Under the pieces are notes generated by a model. That model was not told where the DNA came from. It searched no databases and saw only the letters and a program-made list of their open reading frames with translations. Positions 13,001 through 24,603 of a stretch of 64,000 nt of DNA are shown here, piece after piece. This DNA is from Rhynchonema sp. JSB1_4. Lineage: Eukaryota > Nematoda > Chromadorea > Monhysterida > Xyalidae. The translations under genes and the position numbers were made by a program. The DNA is taken from the NCBI GenBank assembly GCA_030248065.1, contig JASAMV010004258.1:62001-126000 (forward strand), given 5' to 3'. Every line of letters starts with the position of its first letter. Within the stretch, counting starts at the first letter, position 1.

Positions 13001-16000
13001 ACGTGCATGCGCACACATAAGAGGCACCAGCTGAGATTATCCGCATTCGGGAACAACGATGAAGAATCGGACACGAATTCATGAATTGGAAAAATTGGTT
13101 CACTGGATCTTGATCGGGTGCCCTTGGGTGTTTACCGTTCTGGCATTCGCTAACACGCTTTACACATGTACATAATTTGTGGCACATTACACACGCGCCC
13201 ACGGACGCGATTGGTGACCGGTGCCCATTGCCATCCCGCTACCTGGCATGAGCTACAGATGAAAGTGACACGTGCAATGCAGGACACTGCGGTGGAATAA
13301 AGAACAAAGAAAAAGAGACCTATATATTCATATCTATCCATCTGTGTACATATTTGTGTTATTACCACCCGCATTCACGAAAGGGTAACAACAGGCGCGT
13401 GCGCTGGGCGCAAATTAAACTTTTCAACCGGATTTTCTCAGCGCGCGCGTGCACGCTCGCCCGTATGCACATGCATGCAGATGCGGACACGTGCTGCGTT
13501 CAAAAACTGGATTTGGATATATGTATGTACTACGTGATGGGGTGGCTGTATGTAGTGGGTGTTGTAATTCCCTGTTTGGCTATGGGTGTGAAATCGAAAG
13601 ATGTTCCCGGATTAGTTGTGAATATCGACCTTGACCTGTATGAAACATAAGAACTGTTCGCAAAACGGGTGGCCTTCCATTAAGTTAGCAGTGACCAACG
13701 ATTGCGTGAGACATCATCATCCAGCTTAATCTAAAAGAACACGGCCGCAAATATGTACAGTATTATGCAGGGTCGATCATCAAAGCGTGTGCACATTACT
13801 TCGCAGTCAAGTGCGCACAACGAAATTTGGAAAGGAAGATTCGTTTTAGCCTTCGGCCAAATCCACACACACACGCAGAGTGGATGCGTGTATGAAAATG
13901 GAAAGTTTGATTTGCGATATATCGTTGTTGTCGTGTGCGTGAGTGAATGTCAACGGCCAAGTTGCTTTGTGTGTCAAACACGTTACAAACGCGATACCAC
14001 GCGTCATTTGCACAGCGCAGGACAATGGGGCGCGCGGTCAGCAAAAAACGAAACGAAACGCATACGCACGCGTGCACGTGAGCGCAAGTATACGGAGAAG
14101 TTTCGATTTGATCTCACCCTTTTTTCACAGCTTTCAGTACATCTATAGATTTATAAATGCACATTGAACGAATCTACAATAATAGATGGATTGGGCGGGA
14201 TTTTACTGAAAAAATCCGAAATGCTCCATTGTCGTTAGGACGGTGAATGACATTGACTCTACTCTGACATTCAAGTTCGTCGAGTGCAGGTGTGTGTGTT
14301 CGCTCAATGAATCTGATCTTGATGGAGCGAGCGAAAAAATGGAAAGTAATGTCCTATTTCTGAACAAAGTTCGGCATCGAACTTCTTTCAGTGACGTGAA
14401 CACTTGGGGTTGGGAGCATATGATCACTTTCAGTCCCAGGTATGCTGCCAATACATATACATACATAGTTCCTCATATCACACATTTTTAGTGTGATCAC
14501 GTGCAAAAGCTAAACTGAAAAAAATTTGGTCAAAACGAATCCCATAAACGAGTTCGGCCTCAAATAACACACAACAAGTGGTGGAGCAACCATTGACACA
14601 AACGATAAATGTAATATGAACCTGGCTATATGTAACTACGCATTGAGAATTCAGAACATCCTACAATGATTTTAGACCTAGCGTTATTCACAGAGTCACC
14701 GAAGAACCGGTATGGCCCCTGCAGACCGAGCTGTCTGACAATACCCAATGTAACCCAGTTAGAAATACGGTACAGTGCACCAGCGTATACAAATAAGGGT
14801 GACATTCATCTTAGAAACGTTTCACACTCAGGGATCGGTCGGAATCGGTCCTGTCTTCGTCACGTCACATTTTTCAACAATGAGAGTTGATGATGCCTCA
14901 GCCCTTGAAGCTTGAAGATGGAGCTGATAAAGTTTTACTGCTCGAAGAAGTCAGTACCACGTCTGGGAAATATCGAAAGTCACGTGATCGAGACGGGATC
15001 GGTCCGGACCGGGCCGATCACCAAGTTTGACGTCGGCTGTCAAGCACAAGCGCGCAGGTAGTCACCTGGTTGGGAACGTGCGTGTCAGCTGCACGACCAA
15101 AAACAGTTTTTTGTAATGTGAGCGCAGGCGCAGTTTAGGTAGCCCACATCGCCAAAGGTTACAATACAGCGCAACAACGCAAAAAGTCATATAATATGTT
15201 GTCGTACCTATGTAAATATACAGGTTTACATTACACCTGCATGTGATGATCATTTTTGCTCTTTTGTAATGAAAAAAGCGTCGTCCCTGTGTCAGAGGGG
15301 AGCGCGCGCGCGTGCAGCAACCCGCAAACCCGTCTCAAAACGGTAAACATCTGCCTGCTTATGTGGTAGTGTGCGCATTCTTGTGCTCTGGCCGATTACA
15401 AGAACGTTTTTGGCAACTGCTGCTCACGCTTATGGCATCTTCTTCCAATAACAGGAAGGCATGTTGAAAGTTCGGACATTGTGGCAAAGCTGTAACAGGT
15501 ATAGCAGTCCGACCATCGAGCAAGAAACGTTTCGTTTTTAAAACCGTTCAGCACCCGGCCTGTGCGTGCACAAAACACTTGTGACAGTCATGAAAGTGCA
15601 TGATGTGACCATGAAACCATCGGGTTGAGATCGCTGGGGGTGAACGCTTTTTTGTAACTTTACGAAGAACATGTGCTGATAATTGCGTTCATAAAACATG
15701 CAAGACATGGGCCACAGCAAGGTTGAACATTCATGGAAAAAGGTGAACATTTGTAAATTAGGGAAAATGTTCGAGAAAGATGGGGTCTTGGACAGGGCAG
15801 TTGAACTCCAGTTTTTGCTCTTCGGCTGGTAACGGGGCCGCGGGTGAACTGTATAATTAACGGCTTGTTAGTGTTCTTTCAAGAGTCACTTGGCAATTCA
15901 TTAGGTGAGAATCGCCATCAAGCGCACATGCGCGAAAGGACACAGAAACTTTTTCTGCGTGCTACTGCTCCAGTTTGTGCTTAACGTCTAACGACATTGG

Positions 16001-18361
16001 ATGACATTGCAGCCACACACAAATTAACCTTATTTCACGTTTGCGTTTCATTAGCCAAACGTACATATGTATAACCATACTGATAACAGGTGAAATGTTA
16101 CTTGTGACGGTCTTCAGGCAATTGTGGAGAGTCAAAAGCACTTTGACATAACGGCTAATTCACGCAGATTTATACAAAGGACATATTCAAACCGTGAATG
16201 GCCATGAAACACTCGTGCACACAAAGCCGTTGACGACTGTTGATCAGCAGACACTCATTGTTAAAAAAGTGTTTATGTACAACAATTTAACATAATGAGG
16301 CTTGAAATAGGCAAGTGCATGTGTCCATGTATAATTTTGCAAGTCAAGAAGTTTCTGGATCTTTATGCTCAAATGCTTTAAGCCGATATTGGATTAGCAT
16401 TTACACGCATGTAACCCACCATACGCCGACCGTAATGGGTTTGACAAGCAACGAATGTACCATATTTTGCAAAAAGCAACATTAAGCTTGTACTGTAGAT
16501 TTGCTTTACGGTGATACACTGTAACTAACACAAAGGCTGTGTGGTCGAACCTTATACCAAGAAAAACAAGGAAAACCCCAGCGCAGCACAGGTATGACGC
16601 TGACTGACACACAGATGTGCTTCATTGCGCACCGTATCCAACGATGATACGACACGGTTTTGTGGTTGGATTATTTGAATTCCTCTGATCCGAATGCCAT
16701 AATCGCAAGCTGGAACACACACCGATATTTCCGAGAAAAAGCCGGAACAAGCAGCGCGTCTGGGACTGTCAGTGCCTGTGGATCCGTTACCAAACAAGCT
16801 GCTCAACAGCAGAGGTAAGGGTCAGACGCCCGGTTATGTTCAACGATAACACTACCGTGACGCTGCTATCAGTGTTTGTGTGTCAGTCGACCTCAGGGAC
16901 GCGACCCCTACTGTAACCGTGACACACGCGGGTTGATAAAGTTGATCGAACCGAATATGGAAACAACATGAAATACATAAGTTGCAAGTTTAATTGAAGC
17001 ACATTGCTGAACACGGGCGTCCACCGGCGTCACAAATGCAACATGTGCTTATGATTGCCGCTGCCATAATCGCCAATTTATGGAACAGGCGCGTGCGTTT
17101 GTGCACCAGGTTTTTTCCAAGAGAGAGTTGTGGAAAAAAGATGACTGGAAACACTGATTCGCTCAGTAGTTGACCTACGATGTTCTGACCCTGGTATGCG
17201 TGCGTCTACATTGATAACAAGTGCCCTCTGGTTCCTGATCTAAAATGCGGTTCCTACGGTTTGGGCACCACGCAATGTCTCCCCATTGCTGAACGCCAAA
17301 AGATACAGATGCATAACATCAACAGTGCAAAAGTACAGATGTACGAGAGATTGTAAAGTTCTGTGAAACATTGCTCTAATCGTCAGAGCAAGATCGCGCA
17401 CTGAATTCGTAATCGACCTTCAGCTGGACGTACACAATCAAAATGAATAGACAATTTGGCGCAGAGCGCTTTTGCCTGCTTAACTTTGTTCTAGTTTTGT
17501 CCGGTTGTCGAACGGGTTGCATTCAAAATGTTTGAGTACAAAGAGCAAATGTTGCCTTGAACAATGGACACCATTCAAATCTCAAGTGCACCATGTGCCA
17601 TCTTGGGGCCGGCGGTTGATCCTGATTTTTTTGAAATTTTTTTGCTTTCGACAGTTTGACGCCATCAATTTTTATGCACATGAGTATGGGCAAGCATATG
17701 TAGAGCATGCGTGCAGTTCGGAAGAGATTTGCTTTGCTTTCCAATTTATGATGTTTACGATTATGAAGGTCAAATAGAATTACAGTAAGCCTTGCACGTT
17801 GAGTCACCAGTCCCCCGTGTCGAAGATATACAGTAGGTATAGCTGTTTTGATCTGCGACCTGTGTCGTGGGCGTCAATAGATGAATCCCGCTTGAGCTCA
17901 ATCAAAAAAAAAATAACAGCTAATATGTCAGGGCGCTGAATCATGAATTCCAGCAACATTTGACCCTGAGCTTGTGTACATAAACATCACTTACTGCGCT
18001 AGTGGCATTAATAATTGATTCCTTTGTGGTTCTCCCCCGCAATCACAAACACCTGCGCGCGGCTTCGGACCTGCGTAATCTATGCGTGTACAGGCTGCGT
18101 CCAAGTTGGCCCGAAGTTCAGCAGACTACAGATGGAAGTCACGGGCTATTAACGTTGATGCGCCGTAATCACGATACTAATGTTTATAAGCTGCGATAAC
18201 TCCCACATGCAGCAGCTCAGGTCATTGCACCAATTGGAAACGTCGATTACAGTAAAGTACGCCTGAGGTGTGTAGCGAAAATGGACCGGAGTTACAGGTT
18301 ACAGTGAGTAGATGAGTACCGTATACCCAGCGGCGAGTGAGAAAAGTCTAGCACCCTGTTT
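10083..18361. other. Long gene-poor stretch
   Basis: Over 8 kb I see no exon chain with splice sites and consistent phase on either strand, no tRNA and no rRNA. The DNA is rich in short GT/CA and GCGC motifs (10.1-10.7, 12.6-14.1 and 15.3 kb). Its most economical reading is intron or upstream DNA of a neighbouring gene; regulatory content cannot be judged from sequence alone. Confidence 0.4.
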
Positions 18362-18742
18362 CACTCGAGGATCCAGGGGGCCGTAGGGGCCTAGGCCCCT
18401 TTTTGGTCAAAGTGGCCCCTGAAAGGAGGGCCACCATTTCGAAGAGAAGAAGGAAACAGAACCCCTAGATCGCAGGATTTTCACTCTAATACACTTCAAA
18501 AGCCCAAAATCGCACGCTTCGCGCGTCAGATGCATCGTGAAATTTGGCCTTTAGCCGTCAAGCGTGCAAAAAGTGCAAAATTTTCGCGTGCATACTCATA
18601 TTTTGTATGGTATTTACCTTATAATCGTCCAGTTAAACAAGCACTGGATACGATTTTTGGAAAATCAAACAAGCACTAGATAAAAATGACTTGTGGGATT
18701 TGCCCCCACCCCTCCCTTCGCCGAAACCTGGATCCGCTCCTG
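18362..18742. mobile_element. Diverged hAT-type MITE
   Basis: The right end reads CCTGGATCCGCTCCTG, the reverse of the CAG(N)AGCGGATCCAGG terminus common among invertebrate hAT elements; the left end GAGGATCCAGG matches it less well. A 16-bp perfect palindrome, AGGGGCCTAGGCCCCT, sits just inside the left end (18385-18400). No clean 8-bp target duplication remains, so boundaries are approximate. Confidence 0.5.
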
Positions 18743-20330
18743 CTGGGTTAGCAAACATCATGCTTTGGGTGCGGTAAACCTGTGCTGATACCCATACATA
18801 GTGCTCCTTGCTTATGAGGACTAAAAACTAAACACTGAAAACAACTGATTATGTATATGAGACATTAACGGTAAACAAAGTTTGATAACCGCAGCACAAT
18901 AACAAACAAGCAAGGGTAATTTAAACACGAAACGCTGGGGCAAACCTTGAAAATATAGTACGACCTGTACCCGGTATGTACCCCGCTCAAAAAAGTAGGT
19001 CACCACCTTACTTGGAGTAATTCTTAAAAGTGCTACATACATACATACAATATAAACAGCAAGCAGTCTATTGCTATTATCATTTTATGTTGGTTACCAG
19101 CAATTACATATGTACAACATTAAGGATTGGCCTTTCAAACCATAAGCCTATAAAATTTTTCAAAGAAAAATATGAAGATATCCAGAAGACGATAAAGAAT
19201 AAAGTTGTTGCAAAACAAGCAGCACGACAAAACTGTTGACGTGACCAAGAAATCCAACGTGTCGATAACTAACCCTTCGCAAAGTGCCCATCGGATGCTG
19301 CTGGTTTGGAATCGGCTCACATTCAACGGACATTTTTTTCTTTCAACCGGCGATTTAAAATTTGTGGTGTTTGACTGTTCTCGTGAAATAAATGCGGTTC
19401 AGTCCAACGGCCCAAGTATAGTGATGCTATGTGCTTTACGGGGTCGGTCGGTAACCCTAGCCGTTAACCTGTAAACAACGGACCTGGCATTATTAGCTGC
19501 ACTTGATGCTTGTGTGTGTGACCTAGTTCGATAGCGTAACAAGCTCCTATAATCACACACCAGTTTAGTCGAAAACGTACCTATGTATAGTATGCGATAA
19601 TAACTTGCGACAAAATGTTTCTGGCAAAACAAACGATGGTTCAAAAAAGCGAGGAATCCAGTAAGGATAAGGCATTAAACCAATTATCTTGTTATTGAAG
19701 TGCGCTAATTGAGAAGACCTTGGTTGTTGTTTCGCAAATAGACAATCGATGACCTTCTGAACAACAAACACTGGAAGCCCCACCAAAGAGCACTCACCTG
19801 CTGCTATTGCTGTGGACATACAAGCAGCCGGCTGCAAGCAACATAAGCAAAATTGCATAATAATATGAACTACTGGACCGATAGAACAACGGGGGCTAAA
19901 GCCAAAGGTTGCGATGTGGTATTGGGCAATACACAAGCACGCCATACACTACATGGCTAGGTCAAACTGATTGCCACGTGCATCTGCGACTAGAATTTTG
20001 GTCGTCTAGTTCATGGATTACGTTTGAAACACGGAGAGTCACTAGAATTTTTACTGGTATCTCTGAAACCGAAGTCTCAATTCATTACGATGTTTGTCGC
20101 ATGTTTGTGTCTCAATTTGTCCCGAGCTGGCGCCAACGCGTACACCTGAGTGTCATGAGATGTGTGCCCAGTATGTATGTATCTATCGGGTCGGGTGTCA
20201 AGGTTACTGCAGCACAACAAAAGCGCGAGTGCTGCACGCACTCCACAGACGATTCAAAGGTCGGGTCGTGCGCTCAAAGGTGACTATTGGCCCAGGGCAC
20301 GATTGCTAATTTTAGGCTGTTACCTGAACC
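18743..20330. other. Non-coding spacer
   Basis: No gene is recognised. A short ACATAC run occurs at about 19,035-19,048. Confidence 0.4.
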
Positions 20331-21096
20331 CAGGGTTGGATTAAAAAAATTTTTTATTATCTAACTTTTTTTTAAAAAAACTTTTTAAATTTTTTTTAAA
20401 AATAATCACTTTTTTTTATTCCGGACCCCAAAAAATTGGTTTCTAGAAAAATGAAATTTCTGAAATTATGTTACTTAGGTATGTTTTGAGGGACACAAAA
20501 GAGAACTTCTCCACTGACTGAGCATGTTTATGTCGATCACCTGCAATCTAGCCCATTTGGTCATAACTTTCAGAACCCGCCCGAAGGTAACTCTGTGGGC
20601 ATACATATATGACAAAGGGAAGACCAACCTTCTGTTTGTGAATTTGGGGATAAATTTGAAGAGAGATAAAGAGTTACACCACACTCATGTTGTGTGACAA
20701 AAGCAACAAATGACAAATCCACACAACTGCAAATAGGCGAGCAACGTGGAGTCTGTCGATAGCTTACGTCGATAGCTCAATAACTGCACAGTATGCGGTA
20801 TGGGGTGTCCTATATTATACATGCAGCGATTGTTGGGATGTCTGGGAACTGTATGAGTCCATTACAACACCATTTTAAACTGAAATATAAGCGCCGCAGG
20901 CGATTTTTTGAGAATGATGAGCAATAAAACGCATGAAAACATACATTTTTACCTTAAAAAAGTGAGAAAATAACGAAAAAAGGGGAAAAATAATAAAAAA
21001 AGTGGGCTTACTTTTAAAATTTTAAAATAAAAAAGTGGCCAACTTTAAAAAAAATTTTTTTACAAAAATTTTTTTACTTTTTTTAATCCAACCCTG
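20331..21096. mobile_element. Non-autonomous hAT element with perfect 8-bp target duplication
   Basis: The ends CAGGGTTGGATTAAAAAAA and reverse complement TTTTTTTAATCCAACCCTG are flanked by CCTGAACC on both sides (20323-20330 and 21097-21104). The 8-bp duplication and CAGGG ends are hAT hallmarks. The subterminal 60-100 bp on both sides are almost pure A/T with repeated AAATTTTTT blocks. The interior has no transposase frame; a short internal stretch near 20,475-20,690 is of mixed composition and unrecognised. Confidence 0.9.
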
Positions 21097-22582
21097 CCTG
21101 AACCTGCTTCGCCGCTATTCGACTACGGCCATGGTTGCGTCACTTGTACATATATTTGACTGACAGATATACACGCGACATTTGATAGTAGGAGGTATTA
21201 AAGGGCGCAGGGCGGTACTCACGATATTTGAACCTGTTCATATCTGGGCCAGATTAACAACCGAGTAAATCATTGGGGTCATATAAGACCGGGAAAAGGC
21301 ATCTTTCACATGCTGATCTCAAACCGGAATTGTAGGACATTCGTTACTGCCAGCAGCAAAAGGGCGGGCAAATGTGAACTGGCAATGCCTGACTTGGTGG
21401 GATATGGGATAGTGGCGTGTGAAATTCATCACGTTGCAGATATTGTATAGTGCCAAGCCCACAAAGAAAGGTCTCTCTCAATAACAAGCAAGATAGGGCG
21501 CGAGAAATGGGCGGGCGTGGGTTATTCGTATGTTGCCAAAAAGCTGTTGGGTACTTTTCAATACACGAATACAACAAACTTGAATTGGTTTCAAAGACCC
21601 GATTGTGGGTGCTCAAGAACTGTTGGTTGAGGCTGGGGGCTTGGCGTCAGCACAAAGCCAAAACGGAATTGACCCAAAACCAGATGGTTGGATTTTGGAA
21701 TATAAAAACGACGCTGCTTATATGCTAGGTTCAGGCACAAGCTGCACACACACATGCACAATTTATGGACGCCTGTGCGAGCGCGTAACCGTAACCTTAA
21801 ACGTGCGTAACAGGGTCACCACCGCTGCACACAATTTTAACGCAAAATCGTCTCTGTTGCTCTTTTGCGACGGCCTGGTGCAACACGTCATAATATTACA
21901 AACGATCGCAGGGGTTACAGAGCAGCAAAGGTTGGCTGGTCATATTTGTTGGCCGATATGTTGTGTTAGCAAACGACCTAAGCTGATGTCCTTATGTGTA
22001 CACACACAACGCAAACATTGGCCAATGTTAGGATACTAAAGGTCGATCCAGGTAATATGCGACGAAATATACGTAGTTTGAATGGAGATATCCAGACGTC
22101 CTTATTGTTTCCATCGCACTATGAAGCCACCCGGTAGTGGGTTTGTGACTGTGACATCAGTCATCGGAGCTCGCACCACCCAGCTATTCATATCACAGTG
22201 CCCAGACCAACTTTGCGTAGGTTCACATCACAATGCCCCTTTGTCTTTGCCCTTAATTGTGTCACATGTGCAGTCACAAAGTTCACAGCAGACATCCACG
22301 TGCTCAATGAGTGTGACGGATATGGCACTGGTTAGATCGAGCACCCCGTCTGCTCAGGCTTTGGCTAGATTAGATCAGGACTAAGCTTAGACATAACGTT
22401 AGCCAAGCCACCGACAACAGGTCCAAGCCTGATCGAAGGAGCTACCCGAAACCTAAACCATGTGAGCACGCTATCAGTACCCGTTAGCTCCAAATAGGTC
22501 AATACTTGCTATTCCGCCGTATTGTTGTGATACACAAAAGAGCGTATCAGCCCATTCCCACGTTGCCGTTGTCGTCATCATA
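21097..22582. other. Non-coding spacer
   Basis: Nothing recognisable. Open frames here lack splice context and family motifs. Confidence 0.4.
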
Positions 22583-22811
22583 CGGTACCGGATGCAATTT
22601 TAGGCTGAAAGTTGAAGTCGCATGCACGCGCGTGCGTATTTTGCTCAACTTCGGTGCAAAAGATAGACAGCGCACGCACAAAACTTTTCACGCGCGCGCG
22701 TCGTTCCACGCGAAGTTACATCGACTTTCGACTATACTTTTCACTATGAAGCTGTTTTGCACGCGCGTGCACGCGACTTCAACTTTCAGCCTAGAATTGC
22801 ACCCGGTACTG
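22583..22811. mobile_element. Short MITE with about 52-bp inverted repeats, TA target
   Basis: The ends C(A/G)GTACCGG(A/G)TGCAATT are followed by GGCTGAAAGTTGAAGTCGC and GCACGCGCGTGC blocks on both sides in inverted orientation. TA flanks at 22581-22582 and 22812-22813. At 229 bp it is nearly all hairpin. Confidence 0.8.
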
Positions 22812-23036
22812 TACAATGTGTCTGGGTGCCACAGACTGACACGACACATGATGGGATTCCAGTAATGTTTAAAACCTACCCAAAAAACCCGAGGGCACTA
22901 TTCGGAAGCATTTCCGAATAGAGCCCGGGGGCCTTGTATGGAAAACTCCTGTACATAGTTCTGCAGGTGATCGAAAACGGACACACCAACCAGGTGGCCG
23001 CACTTTTTGGCATTGAGGATTGGAAACTATACATTC

Positions 23037-24140
23037 TGAGCTTTAAAGGTGCTGGTCAACAACCCTTCGACCGCGCTTGATCTTGGGGGGTAGTATATAT
23101 AAACAAAGTTTGGACATCGTGTTACTCGACCCTAATCTGGCCAGCCGATTGGTTGCTTCCTGATGTTTCACGGCCACGTTGAAGTTTGCACCTGGTGAAA
23201 AACACCGAAAAAATTTGAAACGCTGCTGTGACACGAATAGGCTGTTTCAAGGTTTGATACTGGAGTGACAGCAACCTCCAACATTGTGACAAAAACCGCA
23301 ATGCACAATAGCTATTGAAACGTCCGCATTGTTGAATAAAAAAATAAAAGGTTTCAGAAACCTGGTCATTTTTTGCTAGGATTTTCTACTCGTGTAATTT
23401 TAAGCATCTGTGGTGAATGAAATAAGTTGTCAATTACAAATAAAAATCATCTAATTATCAAGTTCCTTGTTTGTGCTCCCCAGTTTTCAAAACCCTACAC
23501 AGCTCACACAATGTTTACCACAACATGCGCAAGGCAGCCTTTCCAATGCGCACACACACAAAGCTGGCCAGCTTTGAAACATTGCTGTGTTATCGCTGTG
23601 CCGGCTGTGTGTTGTCGTTGTGTGTGCGCTGAGAGAATGGCTGCCTTGCGCATGTTGTGGTAAACATTGTGTGAGCTGTGTAGGGTTTTGAAAACTGGGA
23701 AGCACAAACAAGGAACTTGATAATTAGAGGATTTTTATTTGTAATTGACAACTTATTTCATTTACCACAGATGCTTAAAATTACACGAGTAGAAAATCCT
23801 AGCAAAAAATGGCCAGGTTTCTGAAATCTTTTATCTTTTTATTCAACAATGCGGACGTTTCAATAGCTATTGTGCATTGCGGTTTTTGCCACAATGTTGG
23901 AGGTTGCTGTCACTTTAGTATCAAACTTTGAAATAGCCTATTCGTGTCACAGCAGCGTTTCAAATTTTTTCGGTTTTTTTCACCCGGTGCAAACTTCAAC
24001 GTGGCCGTGAAACATCAGGAAGCAACCAATCGGCTCGCCAGATTAGGGTCGAGTAACACGATGTCCAAACTTTGTTTATATATTCTACCCCCTAGATCAA
24101 GCGCGGTCGAAGGGTTGTTGACCAGCAGCTTTAAGGGCTC
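23037..24140. repeat. 1.1-kb foldback palindrome
   Basis: The left arm, about 23,037-23,563, is matched by its reverse complement at about 23,620-24,140, with a loop of roughly 57 bp. Identity is high throughout, with scattered substitutions and small indels. The loop holds AAAGCTGGCCAGCTTT, itself palindromic. Both arms show the same 60-residue open frame in opposite orientation, which is a by-product of the inversion. No clear target duplication was found. It may be a foldback transposon or an inverted duplication. Confidence 0.8.
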
Positions 24141-24603
24141 GACAGATAGACCATAAGCCCGAACCCTGTTTTCTATGTCCGTGTTGTTTCGTGTTTCGGG
24201 TTCGCTTTTATCACTGATGGCGTTTACCAATACAAGCCAAATGTTTATAGCAAGCAAGATCACAGGCACTAATCAACACAATTTGTACATTATTGTACCG
24301 TACAGACGCTGCAATCGCCAAAAATTCTTGAGAAACGACCGACATTTTGAAACAAAACACAGAACAATTTTTTGTCGTAAGAGTAATCACTACAAGTATA
24401 AGGCAGATTTGTTATCCAAGCGTTAGGTGCCATATGGCTGCTATAATCATCATAACAACTGAACAATATGACGTAAATAAACACTCAACAAACGAATACA
24501 CGCAATTCTGCAAATATCGAAAAAGCTCAACCAACAGGTGTATAAAGAACGAAAATTTTTTCGCGAACATCTCCTTTCAATGGTTCGATGCAATGAATGA
24601 TGT

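Noticed and set aside
13354..14167. Overlapping open frames in the 13-14 kb GT/GC-rich stretch
   Set aside because: Composition-driven, several frames open at once, no motifs or splice chain.
18362..18742. Clean hAT target duplication at the ends
   Set aside because: The flanking octamers CCCTGTTT and CTGGGTTA do not match; only the GGATCCAGG ends support the call, so it is kept at moderate confidence.
23043..24156. Two copies of a 60-residue frame starting SQQRFKFF
   Set aside because: They are the two arms of a palindrome; there is no evidence of coding constraint beyond the duplication.
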